Positions 1-8,266 are shown, counted from the first letter of the stretch. The stretch is 64,000 bases of DNA from UBA1081 sp045535305 (GCA_045535305.1 JAZSLJ010000091.1:1-64000); one strand, 5' to 3'. A program made the numbers and translations. The notes: generated by a model from the letters alone, not told the origin.

Positions 1-429
1 GCTTACAGGTATTACTGTACAGATTGATGTACTTTCCATCTCTCGTCCTTCTTTCAAGATATGATAATGATTTGCAGGGTGTCCGATATACCAAGGTATC
101 GCAATCGGACTTTTACGGTACTCATCAGGAGTAACAGAAAATCTTTTTGCAAAAGACCTTGTATAGCCTTCGTGAGAAGTGAAATGGCTGTCTAAAGCTA
201 CATCAAGCACATTATCATCTGTGTTAATCAGCTTTTCTGCACTTTTGCTTAACACAACAGCATTCACATACTCATAAAGAGTTATCTGCAAGAATTTATG
301 AAACAATCTGTCAAGCTGACGGCGGGAATATCCTATAGCATCGCATATACTCTCTATGCTGAAATCAACATCGTTATGATGTAACTTTATATATTCTTGT
401 GTAACAACAACTATTTCCAAATCGTTCAT
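1..429 (-). CDS. AraC-family transcriptional regulator, cut by left edge
   Basis: Only the N-terminal 143 codons are inside the window; the frame stays open to base 1. The start is the ATG at 427-429, with AAGGGTG a few bases upstream. The visible part has the two helix-turn-helix motifs of the AraC/XylS DNA-binding domain: the first near residues 19-43 (a SICDAIGYSRRQLDRLFHKF-like stretch), the second near 74-106 ending in the typical SVTPDEYRK. The HTH is at the N-terminus and the protein continues after it, so a C-terminal effector domain (GyrI-like, for example) probably lies outside; this is inferred. Target genes are unknown. Confidence 0.85.
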   Translation of the reverse strand, partial: MNDLEIVVVTQEYIKLHHNDVDFSIESICDAIGYSRRQLDRLFHKFLQITLYEYVNAVVLSKSAEKLINTDDNVLDVALDSHFTSHEGYTRSFAKRFSVTPDEYRKSPIAIPWYIGHPANHYHILKEGREMESTSICTVIPVS

Positions 430-491
430 ATAGCACCCTTGAAATATGATAACAATAAACCAATACTTTTTCTTGATTTATATGGACAAAT

Positions 492-1214
492 TCACTTTTT
501 AAATATTAGATGATGAAAAAATGAAATATTTTTATATTTATCAATATTACAGGTTTGCATTTCAAGTTCGAGCATATTCATATACCATTCATCGGTATAT
601 TTTATTTTATCGTTAGTTGAAAGAGCAAAGAAAGTTCTTATACCAAATATATTCTCACATGCAAGACCGTTGGTTTCCGCAAAATCAAAAAGAATTTTGT
701 TGTCATATGTTCCTCTTTTTCCAAAAAGGTTGTTTCCATTGTCCGCATCACTATTCAGTAATTGAAGCGCAGCATCAGGTGTATCATCAAAAACAGCATA
801 TGCTAAAATTCTGCCGGGAAGATTATGCTTTACGATAGATAAAACTCCGTCATAGTTAAGAAATTTTACCAATTCCTGTAATATTTCATCAGCATTCTGA
901 ACATACTCCAAAACATTGTGACAAATAACTACATCAAAACTGTTTTTATAAAGTTTATTCAAATCATCTCGAGTTGTAATGAGACTGTAATCGCCGTCAA
1001 CCCGTTTTTCAAACATTTCGGGGTTGGGTTCATATGCAATTACATTATGATGCTTTGCATAGTGGCTTGCTGTAACACAAAAACCTGCACCATAATCCAA
1101 TATGTTTAACTTTTTATCCGTCGTAAAATCCAACTGACGGAATATCATATCATAAAACAATTTGCCCCGAGGCTGTTCAATTAAGTTTCTGTAATCATCA
1201 ATAGAATTTGGCAT
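492..1214 (-). CDS. Class I SAM-dependent methyltransferase, CmoM/SmtA-like
   Basis: 240 residues. Motif I (ILDYGAG, residues 38-44) and a later DVVICHNVLEYV segment give a Rossmann-fold SAM-binding domain. The order of features after it (GVLSIVKHN, then a C-terminal LELEMQT helix region) resembles the CmoM/SmtA family, in which CmoM methylates carboxymethoxyuridine in tRNA of Proteobacteria. Whether this clostridial protein acts on tRNA is not known. Its ATG overlaps the stop of the upstream PNPOx-like gene by one base, with GAGGAGG in front, so it is translationally coupled and probably the last gene of a four-gene leftward operon. Confidence 0.8.
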   Translation of the reverse strand: MPNSIDDYRNLIEQPRGKLFYDMIFRQLDFTTDKKLNILDYGAGFCVTASHYAKHHNVIAYEPNPEMFEKRVDGDYSLITTRDDLNKLYKNSFDVVICHNVLEYVQNADEILQELVKFLNYDGVLSIVKHNLPGRILAYAVFDDTPDAALQLLNSDADNGNNLFGKRGTYDNKILFDFAETNGLACENIFGIRTFFALSTNDKIKYTDEWYMNMLELEMQTCNIDKYKNISFFHHLIFKK

Positions 1215-1642
1215 TATTTCGCCTCCTCAATAAAAAGCTCAAATCTTTTTCCGTCTTTGTAAATGATACCGTCTGTAACGGTGATTTTTAATATTATGGT
1301 ATTTACATCATTTTCGTTTGTGTGACCGTTATCATACCACGATGCAAACGCTTCTCGTAATTTACCAGCTAAATCCTTGTTCTCTTCATTACAGATATAG
1401 CCTAAACTTTCAGCTTTGCCGTGCCCTGAAAACCATTCGCCACAGATTGCGACAACGGGATTTTTTCGGATGTGCTTCATTTTGTTTGTTGAATTGTGGG
1501 TTATGGTATAAAATGCACCGTCAATATAGATAGTATCAATTGTTCTCACCCACGGAACTCCACAATTATCAACAGTTGCAATTGAGATAAGAGAATCTGT
1601 ACTGAATCGTTCTTTCAATATGTTTTCAAAATCTTTGTTCAT
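1214..1642 (-). CDS. Pyridoxamine 5'-phosphate oxidase-like flavin-binding protein
   Basis: 142 residues with the split-barrel pattern of the PNPOx-like superfamily: SIATVDNCGVPWVRTID near the N-terminus, then KHIRKNPVVAICGEW. Members bind FMN, F420 or heme; the real substrate cannot be told from sequence. I chose the ATG at 1640-1642 because GGAAAG lies 8 bases before it; a longer frame (to 1705) would overlap the upstream DUF2971 gene and has no comparable RBS. It lies between DUF2971 and the methyltransferase in the same operon. Confidence 0.78.
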   Translation of the reverse strand: MNKDFENILKERFSTDSLISIATVDNCGVPWVRTIDTIYIDGAFYTITHNSTNKMKHIRKNPVVAICGEWFSGHGKAESLGYICNEENKDLAGKLREAFASWYDNGHTNENDVNTIILKITVTDGIIYKDGKRFELFIEEAK

Positions 1643-1685
1643 ATTAATCACTTTCCAAAAATCTAATGTTTCTAATTGTTGCTGT

Positions 1686-2549
1686 TTAAATAATTCTTGT
1701 AGCAATTAAAGAATATGTTCCAGGTTTTAATTTCATTTGATACAGCTCTATCTTGTTTTCTTCACAGGCTTTTTTTAAGTCAGATTTTAACTTTTCCGAC
1801 ACTCGGCAACCCATGTAAATTCGTTTCGGTAAAGTAAACCTTTTTGCATAGCCATCACAAATTAAATCATCTTTGATTTCGGCTATTCGCCACTCTTTTT
1901 CACTCTGCCAATCACAAGATTTAGTAAATGCAAAAGTTAAAACATTCTGTACATCTTCGTTGATATTATTTGTGTAAATTTTATAGCTATAATCGTTTGT
2001 ATAAAAAACAGGAATACATCCAAATGCTACAGAATCTTTTACATTATCAAAAGCGTACTCAGCACAGAAACCGGTATGATTTTTTGCATAATGAGCCCAC
2101 ATTGCCAAAGAATACAAGTTTTCTGTTTCTGTAAAACAGGAAACATACACTGAATCTCTTCTTTTAGCACAGTACTGCTTTAACTCTGAGAATGCTTGTC
2201 CTTCATTATTTAAGATAAATTGTTTATAAAGTTCAGAATGAACAATCTCTTCTGTATGTAATGGACCAACTAAAAAAGAAAGAATCTGTTTTGACATATC
2301 ATCTTCTAATTTATGATAATCAATATTTATAACACAGTCTAAAGGGTCATTAAAATGTTTTGGAGATGATAACCATATCGTATTATTACTGATGTTTTCT
2401 AAAGAAAAATTTTTTCCATCAGGCAAATATTCAGCGGAAAAGAACTTAATTAAAGTTTTTGGTGCAACTTCATTCCATAACCTGTCAAGTTCTTTTTCAT
2501 CAGCATTTATATATGCATTATGAAAATTTTTTATTTCGCTGTTTTCCAT
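1686..2549 (-). CDS. DUF2971 domain-containing protein
   Basis: 287 residues. The N-terminal half carries the DUF2971 signature: TIWLSSPKHFNDPLDC, then YVSCFTETENLYSLAMWAHYAKNHTGFCAEY, and later a DWQSEKEWRI block. No biochemical role is established for the family. The ATG at 2547-2549 has AAGGAT upstream. It sits 51 bases after the phosphoesterase gene and 43 bases before the PNPOx-like gene, so it is probably co-transcribed with them. No signal peptide or membrane segment, so it should be cytoplasmic. Confidence 0.82.
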   Translation of the reverse strand: MENSEIKNFHNAYINADEKELDRLWNEVAPKTLIKFFSAEYLPDGKNFSLENISNNTIWLSSPKHFNDPLDCVINIDYHKLEDDMSKQILSFLVGPLHTEEIVHSELYKQFILNNEGQAFSELKQYCAKRRDSVYVSCFTETENLYSLAMWAHYAKNHTGFCAEYAFDNVKDSVAFGCIPVFYTNDYSYKIYTNNINEDVQNVLTFAFTKSCDWQSEKEWRIAEIKDDLICDGYAKRFTLPKRIYMGCRVSEKLKSDLKKACEENKIELYQMKLKPGTYSLIATRII

Positions 2550-2600
2550 ATTTATCCTTCAAAACTTTTAAAGATTAAAACAATAAACAAACATTGTTTT

Positions 2601-3320
2601 TCAGATTCCGTAAAAGTACCTTTTTATATTCTCAGCATCAGGACAATTAATTTCATCGATTGCCCTGATTACTTCACCAGCATCATATTCAACATCGATT
2701 ATTTGCACTTCGATACTATTGTTATCTATATTCACAATGCCTGCCCGTGCGATATTTTTATCAACTCCGGGACAACCGAGCGAACCGACATTTATATAAA
2801 ACTTATTGCCCTTGCAGATGTTTCTGCAATGATTATGACCGTATAAAACGAAGTCACTATTATCATTATCAAACATTTCATCCAAATCATCTGCAGACGG
2901 ATTTTTCTTACCGCCCTTATAATGACCGTCATAGTCCATACAGTAATGTACAACTGTCAACATGTAACCTTCACAATTGAAACTTGTTTGATACGGTAAA
3001 CCTCTGAGAAAATCAACTGATTCTTTTGACAATAAACCGTGTTCCCATTTGTGATGTTTCATTTCCTCATAACCCATATTTTCTTCATTGGGATACTCAG
3101 TCGGCATTTCATCAAGCAGGTATTTTTCATGATTTCCACGGACTGCAATGAGATTTGGAATCTGCATCAGATATTGAACTGTTTCTTCGGGATATGGTCC
3201 GATTCCAATTATATCTCCGCAACAAACAATCTTATCGCATCCTGACTGTTGTAATTTTTCGATAACAACTTTAAGTGCTGTAACATTGTTATGTATATCG
3301 GTAATTACTCCCAGTTTCAT
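2601..3320 (-). CDS. Calcineurin-like metallophosphoesterase (YfcE/MJ0936-like)
   Basis: 239 residues. Metal-binding motifs appear in the expected order: D-x-H in TDIHNN (residues 7-12), GDIIG, GNHE, a conserved HY and a terminal GHNHCRN. The family hydrolyses phosphodiesters or phosphomonoesters with two metals; substrate unknown. ATG at 3318-3320 is preferred over an in-frame GTG at 3327 because AGGTGG ends 5 bases before the ATG. A good promoter lies at 3363-3391, so this is likely the first gene of the operon that continues through DUF2971, PNPOx-like and methyltransferase. Confidence 0.85.
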   Translation of the reverse strand: MKLGVITDIHNNVTALKVVIEKLQQSGCDKIVCCGDIIGIGPYPEETVQYLMQIPNLIAVRGNHEKYLLDEMPTEYPNEENMGYEEMKHHKWEHGLLSKESVDFLRGLPYQTSFNCEGYMLTVVHYCMDYDGHYKGGKKNPSADDLDEMFDNDNSDFVLYGHNHCRNICKGNKFYINVGSLGCPGVDKNIARAGIVNIDNNSIEVQIIDVEYDAGEVIRAIDEINCPDAENIKRYFYGI

Positions 3321-3362
3321 TGAATCCACCTGCTTTCTGTATGTAAAGATTTCTCAAATGTA

Positions 3363-3391
3363 ATTATAGCACTTTTTATTAAGGAATTCAA
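3363..3391 (-). promoter_or_regulatory. Sigma-A promoter of the phosphoesterase operon
   Basis: Read on the minus strand: TTGAAT, 17-base spacer, TATAAT, about 40 bases upstream of the ATG at 3320. Position and spacing fit a vegetative promoter. Confidence 0.7.
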
Positions 3392-3399
3392 TATAACAA

Positions 3400-3423
3400 C
3401 TGCCCTCACGGATGTGAGGGCAG
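3400..3423 (-). terminator. Hairpin terminator after the GNAT gene (repeat copy 1)
   Basis: CTGCCCTCAC-GGAT-GTGAGGGCAG, a perfect 10-bp stem, 20 bases past the GNAT stop. A T-poor tail follows on the minus strand, so intrinsic termination is plausible but not certain. A diverged copy occurs at 5003-5026. Confidence 0.6.
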
Positions 3424-3443
3424 AAGGGCTGAAAAATATATTA

Positions 3444-3986
3444 TTAAAGAGTAATCCAAAATCTCTTCAAATTGTATTTTCTGTCTTGTTCATATACGGT
3501 GGATTCATAAACACCACCATTGTTAAGTATTGTTTTTTCGCTTCCGATATTGCTAACAATACAAGAAATAAGAATTTTTTCAAGACCGATTTCTTTGCAA
3601 TAAGGAAGAACAGCGCTCAACATTGATGTTGCATAACCTTTTCTTCTTTCGTCAGGTTTTATTGAATACCCGATATGACCACCAAACTCTGAAAGCCAAT
3701 CATTGAAATAATGACGAACCTGTATCATACCCACAAGTCGATTATCAGCCTTGCGGATGTAGAAAAATTGCGTTGACAAAACCCACCCGTCAGGAAGTGT
3801 TTCGGGCGATGTGTATTTTTTGCACTCCGAAATATATGTAAGCGAATCCTCGCATCTGCGAAGAGGACCGCAACCATCCATTGAGGAATCGGTATCCAGA
3901 AAAGCCTGTTTATATTCAGCAATCTGCTCTGCATATTCTTCACTTGGCTCAATCAAGAAGAAATCTCCTGCATCTATTTTAATCAT
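3444..3986 (-). CDS. GNAT family N-acetyltransferase
   Basis: 180 residues with the GNAT fold: a beta-strand GGHIGYSIKPDERRKGYA containing the acetyl-CoA pyrophosphate-binding RRKGYA motif (Q/R-x-x-G-x-A), followed by a helix and the ISCIVSNIGSEKTILNNGG segment typical of protein- or small-molecule-acetylating members. Substrate unknown. ATG at 3984-3986 follows AAGGTG. The gene begins 8 bases after the Nudix gene ahead of it and is the last of a Nudix-Nudix-GNAT operon that ends in the hairpin at 3400-3423. Confidence 0.85.
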   Translation of the reverse strand: MIKIDAGDFFLIEPSEEYAEQIAEYKQAFLDTDSSMDGCGPLRRCEDSLTYISECKKYTSPETLPDGWVLSTQFFYIRKADNRLVGMIQVRHYFNDWLSEFGGHIGYSIKPDERRKGYATSMLSAVLPYCKEIGLEKILISCIVSNIGSEKTILNNGGVYESTVYEQDRKYNLKRFWITL

Positions 3987-3993
3987 GTTTTTG

Positions 3994-4452
3994 TCACCTT
4001 ATTGTATACTTTGAAATATATTCTTCAATGGCCGGTAAATTAGGCTTAAAAATGTTAATAGGCAAATCGGAGATATCAAAAAACTTTAAGTTTTCTACTT
4101 CTCCCGGCTGACATTTCAATTCGCCATCGTAGTTTTTGCAGATATAAACAATATCAATGTTAGAAACTTCATCACCATTGGGATAAATGTTGTGCATATC
4201 TTTGCCTGAAAAAACACCTAAAAGAGTTATTTCTTTAGCAATTAAGCCTGTTTCTTCATACAATTCTCTTTTTGCAGTATCTTCAACGTTTTCGTCTATT
4301 TCTACCGAGCCGCCGGCGTAACCCCAAGTGTTATTATCACTGCGTAATTGAAGCAAAATGCGACCGCATTCATCAACCACAATAACACTTGCACCAACTT
4401 GTAATAGTGGTATATGACCGACAAGTTTTCTTAAACTCATTATATAGCCCAT
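3994..4452 (-). CDS. Nudix hydrolase (second of a tandem pair)
   Basis: 152 residues with a complete Nudix box at residues 48-70 (G-x5-E-x7-REL-x-EE-x-GL). Nudix enzymes cleave nucleoside diphosphates linked to another group, using Mg2+; the target here is unknown. ATG at 4450-4452 has AAAGGTG 5 bases before it. It begins 4 bases after the stop of the neighbouring Nudix gene at 4457-4933, which it resembles in layout, so the pair may come from an old duplication. Confidence 0.87.
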   Translation of the reverse strand: MGYIMSLRKLVGHIPLLQVGASVIVVDECGRILLQLRSDNNTWGYAGGSVEIDENVEDTAKRELYEETGLIAKEITLLGVFSGKDMHNIYPNGDEVSNIDIVYICKNYDGELKCQPGEVENLKFFDISDLPINIFKPNLPAIEEYISKYTIR

Positions 4453-4456
4453 ATTT

Positions 4457-4933
4457 TCACCTTTGGTTAAAAAATTGTTTTATATCCGACATCATTTCCT
4501 CATGCTGTTTGCAAAACAGCTTAGGAGTGTTGTTAATCGGGAAATATTTAAGTTCGAGTGTTTCGGTATTATCGCAAAATAGTTCACCACCGATAACAGA
4601 AAGTTCATATGCTATGCATACACTTTGATATTTATCACCATTCGGACAGATTGCATCGATATCTGTATAAACACCGATAAGTCGTCCAACCTTAACATCC
4701 AAACCGGTTTCTTCTTTAACTTCTCTGATGGCAGCCATTTCAGGTGTTTCTCCTAATTCAAGAGCACCGCCGGGAAATCCCCACATATTGCAATCGCCTC
4801 GACGTTGCAACAACACTTCACCTTGTTCATTGAATATACAACCGCCTGCGTGAACTAATATAATCTTATCGTGACCGACTTTTCTGCGAATCCATTGTAT
4901 GTAATTCTTCTGATTCTTTAATTTATTAAACAC
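4457..4933 (-). CDS. Nudix hydrolase (first of a tandem pair)
   Basis: 158 residues, Nudix box complete at residues 56-78 (GALELGE...REVKEETGL). The N-terminal IRRKVGHDKIILVHAGGCIF segment matches Nudix members of the ADP-ribose/8-oxo-dGTP-like group, but specificity cannot be read from sequence. The start is a GTG at 4931-4933 with AAGGGATG about 11 bases upstream. A strong promoter at 4966-4994 makes it the leading gene of the Nudix-Nudix-GNAT operon. Confidence 0.85.
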   Translation of the reverse strand: MFNKLKNQKNYIQWIRRKVGHDKIILVHAGGCIFNEQGEVLLQRRGDCNMWGFPGGALELGETPEMAAIREVKEETGLDVKVGRLIGVYTDIDAICPNGDKYQSVCIAYELSVIGGELFCDNTETLELKYFPINNTPKLFCKQHEEMMSDIKQFFNQR

Positions 4934-4965
4934 TACTATACATCCCTTAAGAATTTATATGATTC

Positions 4966-4994
4966 ATTATATCATACTCATGTAGAAAACTCAA
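4966..4994 (-). promoter_or_regulatory. Sigma-A promoter of the Nudix-Nudix-GNAT operon
   Basis: Minus strand TTGAGT, 17-base spacer, TATAAT, 33 bases upstream of the GTG at 4933. Confidence 0.7.
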
Positions 4995-5002
4995 TAAGCC
5001 AA

Positions 5003-5026
5003 CTGCCCATACAGATGTGAGGGCAG
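5003..5026 (-). terminator. Hairpin after the integrase gene (repeat copy 2)
   Basis: CTGCCCATAC-AGAT-GTGAGGGCAG, imperfect stem; matches the hairpin at 3400-3423 in 20 of 24 bases. Lies 37 bases past the integrase stop on the minus strand. Confidence 0.45.
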
Positions 5027-5062
5027 ATATATGATGATTTATAATTAATCAATATTAAATAT

Positions 5063-6034
5063 TTAGAACCATAGGTAATGGTCGGCAACTACTGATGCTC
5101 GATTGTGACCAAGATTCTGTGAACATTTAAGAAGGGCTAATCTATCATAACAGATGTGTTTCTTGTCATCACGGCAATGGTAGGCTGTGCGAACATCGGT
5201 AAAGCCTTTCTTTATTGTGCCATCGGGATTGTAATATTGCAGAACTTCAGATTTATCGGTGTAAGTGGCTACTAATCTGTTATGGTATAAAATCAGTCTT
5301 TCGTTTTTATAGTCGTTTCTGTTTCGGGCGTATTTTTCATAAACTGATTTTGCATATTCAGCCCTCAATGAGTGAATGTCAATGTCGGGTATTTTATCAA
5401 AAACATTCTTTTGTTCAGCTTTTTGCATTGTATCAACAACAAATGCAATATCTTCTGCAGAACCGATGATTTCTGAAAGTCTTTTTCGACCGCCTTTACC
5501 ATTCTTGACAAAAATATAGTATTTACCGTCTTTCATTTGCAAGCAATCGCCTCGTAGGGCGGTTATTTCTCTTCGGCGCAATCCGGTGCATCGGCAAAAT
5601 CTGATAAAATCATTATTTTTGCCTGCTTTATATCTTCCGTCTCGCTCTACTGCGAGACGGCTTCTTGTGATGTTTTTTCTCACGCGGGGTGGAGTGGGAA
5701 TGAATTCCTTTGTGCTGCAGTGAAAAAGCTTTGCGAGAGCAGAACCCTGCAGCTTGATTGTGTAGGCAGAATAGTTTTTGTCGATATTGTATTTGAGATA
5801 CTCATTGACATACTGTCTGCAGTCTGCCAGATTTTTTGCTTTATGTTGACTTTTGCAGTAAACAGCAAAAGCAATACACTGTTGTTGGTATGAATCAAAA
5901 GTTCCGTAGGAATATATTTTATCTGCAGTTTCTCCAGTTACTTTGTCAACATGTTTACTTTGGCCGATAGCAAGCATGCTGCGAAGTTCTTCATCAACCT
6001 GTTGCTTAAGACTCTTTTTATTTTTATGACCCAT
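5063..6034 (-). CDS. Tyrosine-type site-specific recombinase/integrase (short form)
   Basis: 323 residues. The C-terminal half has the catalytic set of phage integrases: Arg in CTGLRRREI, the H-x-x-R pair in IHSLRAEYAK, His in LGHNR (about residue 310) and the nucleophilic Tyr in DHYLWF close to the end. The N-terminal part (residues 20-110) is a SAM-like core-binding region. ATG at 6032-6034 is preferred because AAGGGGTG lies 6 bases upstream; the longer frame to 6085 lacks an RBS. No excisionase or cargo genes lie beside it. It is unlike the second integrase at 6926-8188 in length and sequence. Confidence 0.85.
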   Translation of the reverse strand: MGHKNKKSLKQQVDEELRSMLAIGQSKHVDKVTGETADKIYSYGTFDSYQQQCIAFAVYCKSQHKAKNLADCRQYVNEYLKYNIDKNYSAYTIKLQGSALAKLFHCSTKEFIPTPPRVRKNITRSRLAVERDGRYKAGKNNDFIRFCRCTGLRRREITALRGDCLQMKDGKYYIFVKNGKGGRKRLSEIIGSAEDIAFVVDTMQKAEQKNVFDKIPDIDIHSLRAEYAKSVYEKYARNRNDYKNERLILYHNRLVATYTDKSEVLQYYNPDGTIKKGFTDVRTAYHCRDDKKHICYDRLALLKCSQNLGHNRASVVADHYLWF

Positions 6035-6201
6035 TTTCAGCACCCCTTCATATAAAAGATAGTATGTTAAAATTATCACCCACATTTTTTCGGAAGAGTT
6101 ATGGTTCTCTTATCTTTCTGACCTTGTTTTGTTAATTTTTTTGCTCCTTTCTTTCCATATCATCTTTTACATCATTCTAATTATGTTGCATTCTTCTCTT
6201 G

Positions 6202-6234
6202 TATAAAATAAAAAATCCCGACAAAAGCGGGATT
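6202..6234 (-). terminator. Intrinsic terminator after the integrase-hypothetical operon
   Basis: Minus strand: AATCCCG stem, short loop, CGGGATT, followed by a T-rich run (6202-6213). Stops leftward transcription from the 6354-8188 unit before the second integrase. Confidence 0.8.
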
Positions 6235-6303
6235 CCGTATACGGTTTTCGCTGTTATCCGTTTATTCGGAGGAAAAATCCCCGAATAACCGTCAAACAAG
6301 AAA

Positions 6304-6332
6304 AGCCGGTGTGATTTAAAATCACGCCGACT
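6304..6332. terminator. Imperfect long stem-loop just past gene 6354-6908
   Basis: AGCCGGTGTGATTT against AAATCACGCCGACT with two non-Watson-Crick positions and a T-run on the plus side. Probably a bidirectional or first terminator of the minus-strand gene ending at 6354. Confidence 0.5.
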
Positions 6333-6353
6333 TTTTATCTTATTTATATGTGC

Positions 6354-6908
6354 TCAGCAATATGCCAGAACAGCTTCAATGTTGTCCATTATAAAATGTT
6401 GTGCTGATAAGTTATACAGCACTGTTTTGTACATACCGTATCTGCCTTGTTTTGTTGAAACGAAAATACCGATTTCTTCGCCTGTTTCGGTCGGGAACTT
6501 TTTCATTTTGCCTTCTTCATCAGGCTTTTCAACAAGAACACCTATATCCATGAGCCAAGCAGCCACATTTTTGTAGGAAAGTTTTTTCATTCTTTCTGTG
6601 TCGATAAGTGCATTTAAACGGTTGACTATTTCACTCAATGAAATAGGGGCTTCGGAATATTGAAAATTTACCAAAGCTTCATCTGAAATGTTAAATGGTA
6701 CTAATTTTGCTTTTGGCTGACGAGGTGTTGCAATTCCGTTTTCTATTACATTTTTCAATATATCGGAAACATAAAACAGGCATCTTGAAATGCGGACATT
6801 GTTTATAACATCTGTTTCTGCCGCAGGTGTGTCATCAATGGGATTTATGCCATTTGCAAGTTTGTCAATATACATTTGGGCTCGTTGCATTTTTTCAATT
6901 TCTGTCAT
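6354..6908 (-). CDS. Conserved protein of unknown function next to integrases
   Basis: 184 residues, cytoplasmic, no signal peptide or membrane segment. It starts MTEIEKMQRAQMYIDKLANGI-like and has a central SEIVNRLNALI...KKLSYKNVAAWLMDIGVL region that reads like a small winged-helix or helical DNA-binding-like fold, followed by a strand-rich end. I recall similar unnamed proteins in many gut Clostridia, but I assign no function. ATG follows GTGAGGAT. It starts 17 bases after the 6926-8188 integrase and is probably in the same transcript. Confidence 0.75.
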   Translation of the reverse strand: MTEIEKMQRAQMYIDKLANGINPIDDTPAAETDVINNVRISRCLFYVSDILKNVIENGIATPRQPKAKLVPFNISDEALVNFQYSEAPISLSEIVNRLNALIDTERMKKLSYKNVAAWLMDIGVLVEKPDEEGKMKKFPTETGEEIGIFVSTKQGRYGMYKTVLYNLSAQHFIMDNIEAVLAYC

Positions 6909-6925
6909 AATATATCCTCACTTTT

Positions 6926-8188
6926 TTATTCCCCGAAAATTGTATCAAGGTTGTCTTTCAGAATCTCAATGCCTCTTTCGGTAATACCTGTATAGTATTT
7001 GTATGTCGTTTCAATTTTTCTGTGGCCGAGGCGGTTGCAGAGAAGGTGAATTGGTGTATTCAGGTCTGCAAGTAAGCTTGCACCGGTATGTCTGAGCCAG
7101 TGGAATTTAAATTCCATTTTGCCTTTATCTCTTATTTCCTGTGCCCAGTATTTGAAGCTATGGAAAGTCTGAAATTCAGCTGTTGTGGTTGTGTGAATAA
7201 AATCTGTAAGATGCAGTTTTTTATAGATATGACCTCGGCCGTCTTCCCAAGGAACAGTAACATTCTTTTGTTCAAACAAAATAGGTTTGTTTTTTATCGC
7301 CTTATCAAGATTTTTTTTATGTTCAACAAGATGATTATACACACGGTCTGTCATATGTATTTTTCTTTTTGCTTTTGATGTTTTCAGAGGACCGCAAGTG
7401 AAAATTCCATCTGTTCTCAGCATCTGTTTTTCAACACTAATCATTCGGTTTTCAAAATCGATGTTATCCCATGTGAGACCGTAAACTTCAGCTATTCGCA
7501 ATTGCATTTCAAGACCGAGCAGCATAGCAAGTTCAGCATTTGAATCTTTAACAATAGCTCTGATTATTTTAACTTCATTTTCAGTAAAAACTCGGACATC
7601 CTCTTCTTCATCATCAATTCTTCTTTTTGGCATAGCCATTTTTGTACCGGGATTAACACAAAGTTTATTATACGTCTCCGTGCTTATCAGATTTCTGTTG
7701 TTTGCCTGATTTACAATCAGATAGAAAAATTTCAAAAATGACTCTATATATGAGTATTGCAGGTCTGTATTATTATATTTGTTGCTGAGAAAGTCCTGAA
7801 TATCCTGAACTGCCAATTCAGAAACATTGGTATCGCCAAAAACTTCCTTAATATGGTTTTTATAAACACTTTTTTGTTTTGTAATTGTGCTTTGAGCTTT
7901 ATCAAGAGCTGAATTACGAAGATAGTAATTGAATATCTCATCAACAGTTACTTTTTTCTTGGGGATTTTTTTATTTTCTAACTCGATTTCATAAAGTTCT
8001 TTTGCTCTTGCTCTTTCTACAGCACTTTTTGAAGTGAATGGTTTTCCTGTGTCCTTATCTGTCTTTCGTGTGGTATCATATCTCTTTCCGTTTCTTTTAA
8101 CAGAAATTCTGTACACATAACTTTTTTCATCAAGTTTGTAAATACCTACTCCCACTTTATTGTCAGGAGTTAACTCTGTTTTTGCCAC
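6926..8188 (-). CDS. Tyrosine-type integrase, Tn916/phage-like, with arm-binding domain
   Basis: 420 residues. Domain order: N-terminal AP2-like arm-DNA-binding region (about 10-65; YKLDEKSYVYRISVKRNGKRYDTTRK), SAM-like core-binding region (about 75-170), then the catalytic domain with Arg in MQLRIAEVYGL, H-x-x-R in FHWLRHTG (H363, R366), His in LGHRK (H389) and Tyr in TTYKYY (about 398). Full length for the family. The start is a GTG at 8186-8188 with AAGGAGGGG 5 bases before it, and a consensus promoter lies at 8267-8295. No excisionase is seen, so mobility is uncertain. Confidence 0.9.
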   Translation of the reverse strand: MAKTELTPDNKVGVGIYKLDEKSYVYRISVKRNGKRYDTTRKTDKDTGKPFTSKSAVERARAKELYEIELENKKIPKKKVTVDEIFNYYLRNSALDKAQSTITKQKSVYKNHIKEVFGDTNVSELAVQDIQDFLSNKYNNTDLQYSYIESFLKFFYLIVNQANNRNLISTETYNKLCVNPGTKMAMPKRRIDDEEEDVRVFTENEVKIIRAIVKDSNAELAMLLGLEMQLRIAEVYGLTWDNIDFENRMISVEKQMLRTDGIFTCGPLKTSKAKRKIHMTDRVYNHLVEHKKNLDKAIKNKPILFEQKNVTVPWEDGRGHIYKKLHLTDFIHTTTTAEFQTFHSFKYWAQEIRDKGKMEFKFHWLRHTGASLLADLNTPIHLLCNRLGHRKIETTYKYYTGITERGIEILKDNLDTIFGE

Positions 8189-8266
8189 TTTTACCCCTCC
8201 TTGAGCTTTGTCCGGCTTGCGTTTTATAGTCCGATTACGCGTATATGTCCCGGCGTTTACACTTTT

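Larger units (their letters stand above)
6035..6353. other. 319-base gap with three hairpins between two recombinase units
   Basis: No gene seen. It holds a minus-strand terminator (6202-6234), a 10-bp perfect palindrome CCGTATACGG (6235-6244), an 8-bp inverted repeat TTATTCGG/CCGAATAA (6262-6288) and a longer imperfect stem (6304-6332). The remainder, 6035-6200, is AT-rich and would contain the promoter of the 5063-6034 integrase, but I see no clear -35/-10 pair. Confidence 0.6.

Noticed and set aside
5063..8188. Prophage
   Set aside because: No terminase, portal, capsid, tail or lysis gene is near the two integrases.
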